Shown: one piece after another, positions 32,763 to 41,178 of the stretch
Position numbering within the stretch: position 1 is the first letter of the stretch
Layout: every line of letters starts with the position of its first letter
Assembly: GCF_007989825.1 (NCBI RefSeq)
Contig: NZ_BJUA01000009.1
Coordinates: 1-64,000 of the forward strand
Length of the DNA: 64,000 nt
Direction of reading: 5' to 3'
From: Cellulomonas persica
Lineage (GTDB): Bacteria > Actinomycetota > Actinomycetes > Actinomycetales > Cellulomonadaceae
Program-made: the position numbers and the translations under genes
Notes under the pieces: model-generated
What the model saw: the letters and a program-made list of their open reading frames with translations, nothing else
Database searches by the model: none
Told to the model about the DNA's origin: nothing

Positions 32763-33686
32763 GTGCCCCAGGGAACTGTCCGATGGTTCGACGCCGAGCG
32801 AGGGTTCGGGTTCCTCGCTCCTGACGACGGGGCCGACGACCTGTTCGTGCACGCGTCCGAGGTCGTGGGCGACGACCGCGTGCTCCGCGAGGGGCAGGAG
32901 GTCGAGTTCGAGGTCGGCGAGGGGGACCGCGGCCCGCAGGCGCGCCGGGTGCGCGTCACGGCGGACCACGCGGCCGGAACGCTGGGCGTCCTCGGCACCG
33001 TCTCCTGGTACGAGCCCGGCAAGGGCTACGGGTTCGTCATGCCGGACACCGGCGGTGCGGAGATCTTCCTGCACAGCTCCGCGATCGTCGGCGGCGGGGT
33101 CGTCACCGAGGGGCAGCGCGTCGCGTTCCTCGTCGTCGACGGCGAGAAGGGTCCGCAGGCCGACCACCTGCTCCCGCTCGGCGCGGACACGAGCCCGTCG
33201 GCCGACGACGGTGCGGACGGGACCGTGACCTGGTACGACGGCGAGAAGGGCTTCGGGTTCATCGCGCCCGAGCGCGGCGGCGACGACGTGTTCGTCCACG
33301 TGAAGTCGCTCAGCGGTGGCCTGGCCGAGCTGGCCGAGGGCGACCGTGTCACGTTCGACGTGGTCGAGAGCGACCGCGGGCCGCAGGCCCGCGACGTGCG
33401 CCTCGTCGGCGGTTCGGGTCGCCGCAGCGCACCGTCGGAACCCGGTCGGCGACGGCAGGGACGCGCATCGTCAGCCGCGCCCGCGCGCGGCGGCGAGGGT
33501 GTGGTCGTGCGCTACGACCCCGAGCGCGGGTTCGGCTTCATCGCCCCGGACGCAGGCGGCGCGGACCTGTTCGTGCACGTGTCGGTGATCCGCGACGAGG
33601 AGGTCCTCGAGGAGGGCGACCGCGTCCGGTTCCGCGTCCGCCAGAGTGACCGCGGCCCGCAGGCCGACGACGTCGAGCTGATCTGA
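32763..33686 (+). CDS. protein with four tandem cold-shock domains
   Basis: A 307-residue protein made almost entirely of four CSDs, at about residues 1-66, 76-137, 151-215 and 244-307. Each has RNP1 ([32 protein letters not shown]) and RNP2 (LFVHAS, IFLHSS, VFVHVK, LFVHVS) and ends with GPQA. Bacterial Csp proteins normally have one domain of about 67 residues. Domain 4 has lost the Trp of the KWF motif (VVVRYD). A basic linker (about 218-243) separates domains 3 and 4. GTG 32763 is the start: GAGGAG lies six bases upstream and PQGTVRWF is the classic N-terminus. It probably binds single-stranded RNA or DNA. Confidence 0.88.
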   Translation: MPQGTVRWFDAERGFGFLAPDDGADDLFVHASEVVGDDRVLREGQEVEFEVGEGDRGPQARRVRVTADHAAGTLGVLGTVSWYEPGKGYGFVMPDTGGAEIFLHSSAIVGGGVVTEGQRVAFLVVDGEKGPQADHLLPLGADTSPSADDGADGTVTWYDGEKGFGFIAPERGGDDVFVHVKSLSGGLAELAEGDRVTFDVVESDRGPQARDVRLVGGSGRRSAPSEPGRRRQGRASSAAPARGGEGVVVRYDPERGFGFIAPDAGGADLFVHVSVIRDEEVLEEGDRVRFRVRQSDRGPQADDVELI

Positions 33687-33716
33687 CGCACTGACCCCGG
33701 TGCCGTCCCGGTCCGG

Positions 33717-34330
33717 TCAGGGGTGCGCGAGGAAGAAGTCGACGATCTCCTGGCGAAAGTCGGCGGTCACGGTGTGCGCACCGAACAGCTCGTCGACCTG
33801 GCGTCGTGCCTCCGCGAGGAAGGGCGCCGTGAAGGACGGCCCGGGTGTGGCGACGGTCCAGTCGATCGCGCTCCCGCGCCGATCGGCACCGAGCAGGCGT
33901 CGAGCTGACCGCCCGCGGCAAGCTCTGCGACGGCATCTGCCGAGTCGGCGGGGCTCACGCTCGAGGTCGGGTCGGCGATGCGCTCGAAGGCCTCGGGGAG
34001 CATCTTCAGCTCGTTCACGCCGTCGGCGTCCACGACGAGCAGCGAGCGGTTGAGGACCGTCATCTGCTCGGTCTTCGCGATCGCCAGATCGGTCGTCCCG
34101 ACGGTGACCGCGAAGCGCTCGCGGTCGTCGGGCGCCCCGAAGTCGAGGATCACGTCGCCTGGGTCGGCACCCCCGTCGAAGTCGTGGATCGTGACGTGGG
34201 AGTGCCAGGTCTTGCCCAGGGCGGAGAGCTGGCGGTCGAACCGGTTGAAGGTCGCCGTGTACCGGACCTGGACGACGATCCCGACCCCGATATCGGTGAG
34301 GCTCAGGGTGGGGGTGCTGATGGTGGGCAT
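33717..34330 (-). pseudogene. unknown protein, frameshifted near 33875
   Basis: From ATG 34330 a protein-like frame reads MPTISTPTLSLTDIGVGIVV to AVAELAAGGQLDACSVPIGAG. It then turns into Arg/Ser/Pro-rich shadow sequence and ends at 33767. The adjacent frame resumes protein-like sequence, SAIDWTVATPGPSFTAPFLA and on to EIVDFFLAHP, ending at 33717. One missing base at about 33870-33880 joins both into about 204 residues. I do not recognise the family; the repaired protein is rich in beta-strand patterns and has no signal peptide or membrane helix. It follows a small HTH gene and a four-box repeat cluster. Confidence 0.6.
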
Positions 34331-34499
34331 GTCCGTGCTGCCTGCGTTGACCGTCGGGAGCACTCTGCCCCCTGCCGTCCCAGATCGGTGCCACACCGTG
34401 GGGCCGCAGACCGGCGTCGGGACCAAAGAGGGCGCACGCCTACGGCGTGATACTCCGCGGAGCCCGCTACGCCCGGTCCCGGCGCTCGAAGCGGGGCTC

Positions 34500-34551
34500 A
34501 CTACTGCAGCACCTACTGCAACAGGACCTTGGCAGTAGGTGTTGCAGTAGG
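34500..34551. promoter_or_regulatory. four-box CTACTGCA cluster with overlapping hairpins
   Basis: CTACTGCA occurs at 34501-34508 and 34513-34520 on the top strand. GGCAGTAG (34531-34538) and TGCAGTAG (34543-34550) give the inverted form. Within each pair the step is 12 bases. CCTACTGCAACA (34512-34523) pairs perfectly with 34540-34551, and CACCTACTGC (34510-34519) with 34532-34541; the two stems exclude each other. It sits between the HTH gene end and the unknown gene start, so it may be an operator array or an attenuator. Confidence 0.6.
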
Positions 34552-34568
34552 TCGTCGACGTGAGGCCG

Positions 34569-34853
34569 TCACGCCAGGCGCCACACCGCCCGAGGATCCT
34601 TGGGCGACTGCCCTTGCCATGCGACGAGGCCCGCGTCCTGCAGACGCTGGAGATGCCGCAAGGCGGTGGGCCGGGTCACGCCAGCTGCCTCCGCGACCTG
34701 ACCTGTGCCGAGTGGGCGACCGACGCGACGCAGGAGATCCAGGACCCGCACCGCACCCGGCGGGAGCGCGTCTCGAACTTCGGGGAGCGTGGCGAGCTCG
34801 GCCAGCGAGTCGACCGGGTGCGCGAGGGCGGGATCGACTTCGGCGGCATCCAG
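34569..34853 (-). CDS. small winged-helix transcriptional regulator
   Basis: About 94 residues. The C-terminal two thirds form an ArsR/MarR-like winged helix: AVRVLDLLRRVGRPLGTGQV, AEAAGVTRPTALRHLQRLQD, AGLVAWQGQSP, then KDPRAVWRLA at the end. No ATG or GTG gives a good N-terminus. The most reasonable start is CTG 34853, with AGGA five bases upstream and 19 bases after the P450 stop. Longer frames would overlap the P450 gene with non-protein-like sequence. The position suggests co-transcription with the P450 gene and binding to the repeat cluster at 34500-34551. Confidence 0.55.
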   Translation of the reverse strand: MDAAEVDPALAHPVDSLAELATLPEVRDALPPGAVRVLDLLRRVGRPLGTGQVAEAAGVTRPTALRHLQRLQDAGLVAWQGQSPKDPRAVWRLA

Positions 34854-34872
34854 GCACGTCCTGTGACCGTTC

Positions 34873-36099
34873 TTACAGCAGAACGAGTGGGGCTGACGCG
34901 AAGCCGCCGGCGGGTGGGCGTTCGCGCTCGCGGGGACGGTCCGGGTCGGAGCGGACCGCGGTCGTCGCGGCGAGGACCGCGCGCGTGAGGGCACGCAGCT
35001 CGAGCGTAGCGAGCGGCCGGCCGGGGCAGACGTGCTTGCCGATGCCCCAGACCAGGTTGTACGGCGCGTGGGCGTCCGGCTCGAACGCGTCCGGGTCGCC
35101 GAAGATCCGCGGGTCGCGGTTCGCGCCGGTCCAGTGGACGAGCACCTGGTCGCCCGCGGCCACCTGCCGGCCCCCGATCGTGACGGGCTGGGTCGCGATG
35201 CGGCGGTTGCTCACGAACGGGTCGTCGATCCGGAGCATCTCGTCGAGCGCGCGGTCCAGCTCCCGGTCCGGGACCCCGGCGCGCAGGTGCGTCTGCAGGT
35301 CCGGGTGGTCCGCGAGGTAGGTGAGCACGACGCCCGCGCACAGGGCCATCGAGCCCAGGTCGCCACCGGTCCAGTTCCGCAGGATCGAGACGATCTCCTC
35401 GTCGGACAGCGGCCGTCCGTCCACGCTGTCCCGCACGAGCTCGGTCGTGACGTCGGCCGGTGCGTCGTCGCCGCGTCGAGCGGCGATCAGGGACGTGATG
35501 ATCGCCGTGAAGTGCTGCGCGACCGCGGCCGTGCGGGAACGGTCGCGTGACCGGGTGGCGAGGCGGTTCTCCTCGACCCACGCGAGCAGCTCCTCCTCGA
35601 GGTCCGCGGGCCAGCCCAGCCACGCGCTCTGCGCGCGCACCGCGAACCGCGCGCCCACCGCCACCGCGTCGATCCGGCCGGGGACGTCGAGGCTCGCGAC
35701 GAGGTCCGTCGCGACGCGTCGCACCACGGGCTCGACGTCGCGCATGCGCTCGGGGGTGAAGTACCGGTCGACGACCGCGCGGTAGGCGCTGTGCTCGGCG
35801 CCGTCCATGCCGTTGGGGACCTGCAGGTGACGGGACACCGCGTTGGAGAAGGTCGTGTGGTCGAGCGCCGTGGCCATGACGTCCGCGTGCGAGAAGAGCG
35901 TCCACGCCCCGTCCGGGCCGTGCGCGACGGGGCAGTGCGCCCGCAGCGCGTCGTAGGCGGCCAGCGGGTCGCGGCGCACGCGCGGTCCGCGGGGGTTCCA
36001 GTCGGCACGCGTGCGACCGGCGGTGTCGGTGCGCGGCGCACGACCGCCCCCGAGGTGGTCGTCGGCCGACAGCTCGTCGCTCGGGGTGTGCTCGCTCAC
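34873..36099 (-). CDS. cytochrome P450
   Basis: Soluble bacterial P450 monooxygenase of 408 residues. Visible landmarks are the I-helix NWTGGDLGSMALCAGVV, the ExxR motif in RALDEMLRIDDPF, a beta-segment ATQPVTIGGRQVAAGDQVLV, and the heme loop VWGIGKHVCPGRPLA with axial Cys358. The I-helix has GGDLGS in place of the common AGxDT: the acidic Asp is kept but the usual Thr is Gly/Ser. This is seen in some atypical or peroxide-driven P450s (family knowledge). No ferredoxin or reductase gene is adjacent. Substrate unknown. It begins four bases before the PCD/VOC gene end. Confidence 0.9.
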   Translation of the reverse strand: MSEHTPSDELSADDHLGGGRAPRTDTAGRTRADWNPRGPRVRRDPLAAYDALRAHCPVAHGPDGAWTLFSHADVMATALDHTTFSNAVSRHLQVPNGMDGAEHSAYRAVVDRYFTPERMRDVEPVVRRVATDLVASLDVPGRIDAVAVGARFAVRAQSAWLGWPADLEEELLAWVEENRLATRSRDRSRTAAVAQHFTAIITSLIAARRGDDAPADVTTELVRDSVDGRPLSDEEIVSILRNWTGGDLGSMALCAGVVLTYLADHPDLQTHLRAGVPDRELDRALDEMLRIDDPFVSNRRIATQPVTIGGRQVAAGDQVLVHWTGANRDPRIFGDPDAFEPDAHAPYNLVWGIGKHVCPGRPLATLELRALTRAVLAATTAVRSDPDRPRERERPPAGGFASAPLVLL

Positions 36100-36103
36100 G
36101 AGC

Positions 36104-37339
36104 TCATCGTGCTCCTGTCCGGGCCGATCGTCGGGGTCCGGCCCAGCCGGCGACGACCTCCAGCTCGTTGCCCTCCGGGTCCGCGAGCCGCCACCGGGCG
36201 CCGGACTCCTCGACGACGCGCCCTCCCGCGGCGACGATCGCCTCGACGCGCGCGGGCGCGCGGTCGGCCGGGACCGCGAGCTCGAGCAGGATGCGGTTGC
36301 GCTGACGGCGCCGCTCGGTCTCGGAGGCGTCCAGCTCCTGGAACAGCACCACGGCGTTGAGCCGTCGCGGGTCGACGAGGTCCGTCGTGGCGGCTCTGCG
36401 GTCCGGGACGTAGCCGAGCGCAGCGGCCCAGAACGCGCGCAGCGCCGCGACGTCCGCGGCGTCGATCAGGAACTGCACGAACCGCGGCAGGCCGGGGTCC
36501 GGGGTGGCGCCGGCCTCGCGTGCGGCGTTCTGCAGCCGTGCGGCCAGAGTGACGACGTCGACGTCGAGCCCGTGGGCCTCGGCGTCCCACTGGTCCTTGC
36601 CGGTGTCCAGGACGACGAGCCCCGGTCGCAGGTCGACGAGCAGCGGGAACCCCGCGGCGTCGGCGAGCGCCGCCGCTGCGGACGCGAGGTCGCGCTGCTG
36701 GTCCGAGGACGTCACGCGGTAGCAGGCCACCGCGCCGAACACCGCGTGCCAGTCGGACGTCGCGTCCGCCGGCTCGTCGGACTCGTCGAGCAGGCCGCCC
36801 GGTACGAGGTCGACCTCGTTGCCGTCCGCGTCGGCGTGGCACACCCCGTACGGGCCTGACGCCTCGCCCAGACCCGCGTGCTCGACGGCGTCGGACGGTC
36901 GCACCACGTCGACGTGGATGCGGTTGCGCAGCGGCCGCACCTCGCCCGACGCGCGCACGACGAACGCAGGGTCCCGAAGCACCGGGTCGACCAGCCGGTC
37001 GCCGGCCTCGGCCACGTCCCCGAGCGCGCTGCGCCAGAACGGCCGCAGCGCGGACGGGTCGGGGGACTCGAGCACCACGTTCAGCACCTGCAGCACCGTG
37101 GGGTCGGCGACCAGTCCCAGAGCGCGCGCTTCGTCGGAGACGGCCTCTGCGAGGCCCGCAGCCTCGTCGTCGGACGCCAGCCGCACCCGCATGCCCGACG
37201 CGCGCACGTCGACCGCGGCCCCGGGCGCGACCTGCGTGACGCGTGCGGCCAGCGCCGCGCCCTCGGTCAGCGAACGCGCGTCGAACCACGCCGTCGTCAG
37301 GCCGTCGACGACCCGCCAGTCCCCACCGAGATCGGTCAT
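36104..37339 (-). CDS. duplicated PCD-like / VOC (glyoxalase-like) protein
   Basis: A 411-residue protein built of two similar halves. Each half starts with a module resembling pterin carbinolamine dehydratase (WRVVDGLTTAWFDARSLTEG; DWHAVFGAVACYRVTSSDQQ) and continues with a glyoxalase/VOC module (VVLESPDPSALRPFWRSALG ending DADGNEVDLVPGG; FLIDAADVAALRAFWAAALG ending LADPEGNELEVVAGW). The His pair needed for dehydratase catalysis is absent in both PCD-like parts. The glyoxalase parts keep the DxxGNEVDL-type strand. Single-copy PCD-VOC proteins are known in actinobacteria; the role is unknown. It overlaps the P450 transcription unit closely. Confidence 0.65.
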   Translation of the reverse strand: MTDLGGDWRVVDGLTTAWFDARSLTEGAALAARVTQVAPGAAVDVRASGMRVRLASDDEAAGLAEAVSDEARALGLVADPTVLQVLNVVLESPDPSALRPFWRSALGDVAEAGDRLVDPVLRDPAFVVRASGEVRPLRNRIHVDVVRPSDAVEHAGLGEASGPYGVCHADADGNEVDLVPGGLLDESDEPADATSDWHAVFGAVACYRVTSSDQQRDLASAAAALADAAGFPLLVDLRPGLVVLDTGKDQWDAEAHGLDVDVVTLAARLQNAAREAGATPDPGLPRFVQFLIDAADVAALRAFWAAALGYVPDRRAATTDLVDPRRLNAVVLFQELDASETERRRQRNRILLELAVPADRAPARVEAIVAAGGRVVEESGARWRLADPEGNELEVVAGWAGPRRSARTGAR

Positions 37340-37387
37340 ATCGGCACAGTAGGACCGCCCTCCGACAGCCGCCCGGCCGGGGCGTGC

Positions 37388-38053
37388 TCAGAAGCGCGCG
37401 GAGAACGCCCCGTCGGTCTGGAGGAGCTGCCCGGACACCCACCGGCCCTCGGGCGAGACCAGGAACGAGACGACCGCAGCGATGTCGGCAGGCGTGCCGA
37501 GCCTGCCCAGCGGGTGCGCGGCCGTCAACGCGGTGCGCGTGTCGTCGTCCATCCACCCGGTGTCGATCGGGCCGGGGTTGACGACGTTCGCCGAGATCCC
37601 ACGGGGCCCCAGCTCGCGCGCCGCGGAGATGACGATCCGGTCCAGCGCACCCTTCGACGCGCCGTACGGCAGGTTGCCGGTCGTGTGGTCGCTGGTGAGC
37701 GCCACGACCACGCCGCCGTCGGCCGGGGCCTGGCGCGCGAACGCGGCGATGAGCAGCAGGCTCGCGCGCGCGTTCACCGCGACATGCAGGTCGAAGCTCT
37801 CCGCGGTGGTGTCGAGGATCCCGCTGTTCACGTCGTGCGCATGGCTCAGGACGAGCGCCGTGACCGGCCCGCGGTCGCGCGTGACCGCGGCCATGAGCTC
37901 GTCGGGGCCGTCGGGCGTCGACAGGTCGCACGGGTAGTCCGTGCCGACGAGGTCGCTCGTCGCGACGTCCCAGCCGTCGGCGCGCAGCCGCGGCACGATG
38001 CCGGCCGCGATGCTGTCGGCGCGCGCGGCGCCGGTGACGAGAGCGAGCGGCAT
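37388..38053 (-). CDS. SDR-family oxidoreductase
   Basis: A 221-residue short-chain dehydrogenase. The N-terminal loop is shortened to VTGAARADSIAAGIVPRL, lacking the full GxxxGxG pattern. SHAHDVNSGILDTT stands where NNAG is usual. The catalytic residues lie in TSDHTTGNLPYGASKGALDR (Tyr and Lys of YxxxK). The end GRWVSGQLLQTDGAF is standard. Because the cofactor loop is degenerate, activity is likely but cofactor preference is unclear. It is followed on its strand by the VOC gene after 48 bases. Confidence 0.8.
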   Translation of the reverse strand: MPLALVTGAARADSIAAGIVPRLRADGWDVATSDLVGTDYPCDLSTPDGPDELMAAVTRDRGPVTALVLSHAHDVNSGILDTTAESFDLHVAVNARASLLLIAAFARQAPADGGVVVALTSDHTTGNLPYGASKGALDRIVISAARELGPRGISANVVNPGPIDTGWMDDDTRTALTAAHPLGRLGTPADIAAVVSFLVSPEGRWVSGQLLQTDGAFSARF

Positions 38054-38098
38054 GAGTCCTCCGAGGGTGAGCGGGCCGGGGTCGGCGCAGCGACAGTC

Positions 38099-38653
38099 CT
38101 ACAGCCGCCCGTCGGACGGGGCAACGGCATTCACCGCGGCGACCACCTGCTCAGCGGCCTGCTGCGGTGTCAGGTCGGTGGTGTCCACGACGTGCGCGGC
38201 GTCGTGCAGCCAGGTGCGCGCGGCCTCGGCGTACGCGTCGACGTACGCGAGCCGGAACGGTGACGGTCCCATCGCCTGGTCCTCGAGGATCCGCGCACGC
38301 AGCGCGGCAGGGTCGGCGTGCAGGACGACGTGCCGCACCGGGATGCCGTGCGACGCGAGCCCGTCGGCGATCTCCCGCCAGTAGCCCTCGACCAGCACGG
38401 TCATCGGCATCACCAGCGTCCCGCCGGTGTACTCCAGGACACGTCGCGCGGTGTCGACGACGAGCGGCCGCCACGGCGCCCAGTGCTGGAAGTTGTCCGT
38501 CGCCGGCAACCCGGGCGTGATGTCCATGAGCGTCTCGCCGACCTTCTCGGCGTCGAGGACCCGCGAGTCCGGCACGAGGCGCTGCACGAGCGCGCTGGTC
38601 GTGGTCTTGCCCACCCCGTGGGTCCCGTTCAGCCAGACGATCACGGCGGTCAC
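38099..38653 (-). CDS. P-loop kinase-like protein (TmrB/AAA-type)
   Basis: A 184-residue nucleotide-binding protein with Walker A LNGTHGVGKTTTSALV at the N-terminus, an acidic DAEKVGETLMD segment, GTLVMPMTVLVEGYWREI as a second strand with polar residues, and a helical lid with RARILEDQAM. The size and motif spacing resemble TmrB-like ATP-binding proteins and small-molecule kinases. Substrate unknown. It stands alone between the SDR gene and a strong hairpin terminator. Confidence 0.7.
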   Translation of the reverse strand: MTAVIVWLNGTHGVGKTTTSALVQRLVPDSRVLDAEKVGETLMDITPGLPATDNFQHWAPWRPLVVDTARRVLEYTGGTLVMPMTVLVEGYWREIADGLASHGIPVRHVVLHADPAALRARILEDQAMGPSPFRLAYVDAYAEAARTWLHDAAHVVDTTDLTPQQAAEQVVAAVNAVAPSDGRL

Positions 38654-38672
38654 GCTACGGCAGGCGCACGCA

Positions 38673-38714
38673 CGGGCCGTCCCGCCGCGTCGGGGGACGC
38701 AGCGGGACGGCCCG
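38673..38714. terminator. hairpin terminator after DUF5692 gene
   Basis: CGGGCCGTCCCGC (38673-38685) pairs perfectly with 38702-38714 across a 16-base loop. It lies directly past the 3' end of the DUF5692 gene on the minus strand and before the kinase-like gene. Confidence 0.8.
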
Positions 38715-38722
38715 ATCGGTGG

Positions 38723-39691
38723 TCAGACCGTGGCGAACGGCTCGGCCTGGTGGGCGCCGGTCGTCGTCGGCAGCGGGAGGTTCGCCTCGCGGACCTCGCG
38801 GTACGGGCGCAGGTGCGTGAACAGCTCGTCGCGCAGGGGGTTGAGGCGGCGCGTCACGATCACGCGGACCTGGTAGACCGCGACCGCCACGTTCACGACG
38901 AGGGACAGCGCGGAGACGACGAGCAGCGCGGTCTCGTCGTGCGAGGAGTCCACCGCGAACCGCGACGACGACACGAACGTCGGGACCGCCATCGTGAACA
39001 TCATCCACAGCGCGAGCGTGTGGGCGCGGTGCTGCAGCCACGCGCCCTTCTTGAGGAAGAACGCCGGGATCGTGCACGAGATCAGCAGCGCGGCGCCCGC
39101 GTAGAACGCGTGGTCACCCACGCAGTTGTAGACGTACGCGAAGTTCCACAGGTCGTAGGCGATGATCCAGAACCAGAGCATGTCCGGCCAGATCATGTCC
39201 TTGGACCTGTCGCGCGAGACGAAGATGCCCGCCCAGCCGCAGATGGTCAGCGCGTTGAGGATGCCCGCGACGCCGTTCATGTAGTTCCACGCGCCGCCGA
39301 CCATGAACACGCCGTCGTGCATGCCCTGCAGCCCCGCGACCTGGAAGTCGCGGATCACGGCCTCGCCGATGTTCACCGCGAGGATGAGCGCCGGGAACAG
39401 CAGCATCCAGCGGTTCTTCGACAGCTTGTCGACGTACCGCAGCAGCATGAAGCCGAGGCAGCCGGCGAGCGCCGAGTACACCTTCACCCAGTGGAACCAG
39501 GTGCCGGTCGACGAACCCTCACCCGCGGTCGTCGGCCACACGAACACCGTCAGCACCAACGGCAGCACGACGAAGAACGCGACCGCCGCCCACTTCCAGC
39601 GGCGCGTGACCTCGTTCAGGACGATGAGCGCACCGAGGACGACGAACCACATCACCCACGACTGCCAGGGGATGGAGTCGAACAGGAACAC
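38723..39691 (-). CDS. DUF5692 polytopic membrane protein
   Basis: A 322-residue integral membrane protein with about eight hydrophobic helices. It begins MFLFDSIPWQSWVMWFVVLG and contains DFQVAGLQGMHDGVFMVGG, ICGWAGIFVSRDRSKDMIWP and FWIIAYDLWNFAYVYNCVGDHAFYAG (in parts), segments typical of DUF5692. The many Trp, Tyr and Asp/Asn residues inside helices suggest a ligand or cofactor site, but no function is known. A TetR-family gene is transcribed divergently 203 bases upstream; such pairing implies that the regulator controls this gene. Confidence 0.75.
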   Translation of the reverse strand: MFLFDSIPWQSWVMWFVVLGALIVLNEVTRRWKWAAVAFFVVLPLVLTVFVWPTTAGEGSSTGTWFHWVKVYSALAGCLGFMLLRYVDKLSKNRWMLLFPALILAVNIGEAVIRDFQVAGLQGMHDGVFMVGGAWNYMNGVAGILNALTICGWAGIFVSRDRSKDMIWPDMLWFWIIAYDLWNFAYVYNCVGDHAFYAGAALLISCTIPAFFLKKGAWLQHRAHTLALWMMFTMAVPTFVSSSRFAVDSSHDETALLVVSALSLVVNVAVAVYQVRVIVTRRLNPLRDELFTHLRPYREVREANLPLPTTTGAHQAEPFATV

Positions 39692-39894
39692 CGTGACCTC
39701 CTCGCGGACCGACCCGGTGCCGTCCGTGGCCCGGGGTTGCCCGACGGTAGGGACGCTGCGCGTCGGCGGTCACTGGACAGCCGGCGGGATGTGTCCAGCG
39801 GGCCACCCGCGGGCGTCGTCGGCGGGATCCCGGGCCCGGTCCGCGGGGACCTTCGGCCCACGCCGACGCGCGTCGGCGGGCCGTTGCTAGGGGT

Positions 39895-40494
39895 GTGAGC
39901 AGCCACGACGAGGTCGCGCGCCGCCCCGACGCGCGTTCAGCACTCGCGGCGGCGCTCAAGGAACGGCTGCGTTCCGAGCCGCTCGCACGCGTCACCGTCA
40001 CGCACCTGGTGCAGGACTGCGGCCTGACCCGGCAGGCGTTCTACTACCACTTCCACGACGTGCAGCACCTCGCGGCGTGGGTGTTCGAGACCGAGGTCGC
40101 CGAGCAGGTGCGCGTCGAGGCCCGGCACGACGCGTGGGCCGACGGGCTCGTGCGGCTGCTCGGCTACCTGCGGGAGAACCGCACCTCGACGGCCGCGGTG
40201 CTCGACGGCCTGGGCCGCGCGGGGCTCGAGCGGTTCCTGTTCCGGCAGATGCGGCCCGTGACCGCCGCCGTGGTGCGCGAGGTCGGCGGAGGTGGGCCGA
40301 GGCGCCCCGCCGACCACGAGCTCGTCGTCGACTTCTACACGTCCGCCGTGCTGGCCGTGGTGCTGCGCTGGGTGTCCGACGGGATGGTCGCCGACCCGTA
40401 CCGGCTGGTGGGCGACGTCGAGCTCATGCTGCACGGCAGCGTGCAGGAGTCCGTCCAGCGCCTGGACGCACGCGCCTGCCGCACGGTCGCCTGA
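39895..40494 (+). CDS. TetR/AcrR-family regulator (DhaS-like)
   Basis: A 199-residue regulator with an N-terminal helix-turn-helix (RSALAAALKERLRSEPLARVTVTHLVQDCGLTRQAFYYHFHDVQHL, in parts: VTHLVQDCGLTRQAFYYHF) and a TetR_C_8-like ligand domain. The HTH recognition helix TRQAFYYHFHD is typical for the DhaS/dihydroxyacetone-kinase regulator group. GTG 39895 is the start. It is divergent from the DUF5692 gene and probably binds in the 39692-39894 interval, which holds no other feature I can name. Confidence 0.83.
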   Translation: MSSHDEVARRPDARSALAAALKERLRSEPLARVTVTHLVQDCGLTRQAFYYHFHDVQHLAAWVFETEVAEQVRVEARHDAWADGLVRLLGYLRENRTSTAAVLDGLGRAGLERFLFRQMRPVTAAVVREVGGGGPRRPADHELVVDFYTSAVLAVVLRWVSDGMVADPYRLVGDVELMLHGSVQESVQRLDARACRTVA

Positions 40495-40557
40495 GGCCGA
40501 CCGGCAGTCGGGACGTCGTCCGGTCGTGTCGCGGCGCCGCCGCCTCGTCGGTCGGGC

Positions 40558-41178
40558 ATGCTGACCGCCGTGCACACCTACCTGCAGACCGCACGCGTCA
40601 CGCTGCGCCGGTTCGCCGCCGACGACGCCGATCTGCTGATCGAGCTCGACAGCGACCCCGCGGTCATGCGCTTCCTGTCCGGGGGCGCCCCGACCGACCC
40701 CGACGAGATCCGCGACGTCGTCCTGCCGAGCATCCTCGCCGGGTACGACCGCTGGCACGGGGAGCGGGGCCTGTTCGCGGCGTACGAGAACGCGGGCGGC
40801 GCGTTCATCGGGTGGTTCTGCCTGCGTCCCGAGCGCGACGGCCCCGTCGACGAGGTCGAGCTCGGCTACCGGCTGCGCCGCGCGGCCTGGGGCCACGGCT
40901 ACGCCACCGAGGTCGCCTCGGCACTGGTCGAGAAGGCGTTCACCGAGCTCGACGTGCGTGTGGTGTGGGGCGCGACGATGGCGGTGAACCACGCCTCGCA
41001 GCACGTCATGGAGAAGGTCGGGATGACCGTGACGCGGACGCTGGAGACGCCCGAGGACATGCTCGGCGTCGAGCGCTCCGACCTCGGCGGGTTCCAGTAC
41101 GAGATCACCCGGGAGCAGTGGGCGCGGCGGACGGCCGAGGCCGGCTCGTCGTCGGTCCCGCGCTCGGTGAGTCCGTGA
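40558..41178 (+). CDS. GNAT-family N-acetyltransferase (RimJ/RimL-like)
   Basis: A 206-residue acetyltransferase with the family start LQTARVTLRRFAADDADLLIEL, the acetyl-CoA strand AFIGWFCLRPERDG, the pyrophosphate loop RRAAWGHGYATEVASALV and the end strand VWGATMAVNHASQHVMEKVGM. It resembles RimJ/RimL-type proteins that acetylate small molecules or protein N-termini. ATG 40558 is chosen; a GTG at 40570 is possible. The stop overlaps the permease start (GTGA), so the two are coupled, and the transported amine or amino acid might be the acetylation substrate (inference). Confidence 0.82.
   Translation: MLTAVHTYLQTARVTLRRFAADDADLLIELDSDPAVMRFLSGGAPTDPDEIRDVVLPSILAGYDRWHGERGLFAAYENAGGAFIGWFCLRPERDGPVDEVELGYRLRRAAWGHGYATEVASALVEKAFTELDVRVVWGATMAVNHASQHVMEKVGMTVTRTLETPEDMLGVERSDLGGFQYEITREQWARRTAEAGSSSVPRSVSP

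Noticed and set aside
36096..37931. Long frame (611 codons) overlapping the PCD/VOC and SDR genes
   Set aside because: Composition is almost only Arg, Ala, Gly and Pro. Both overlapped genes have clear family motifs in other frames.
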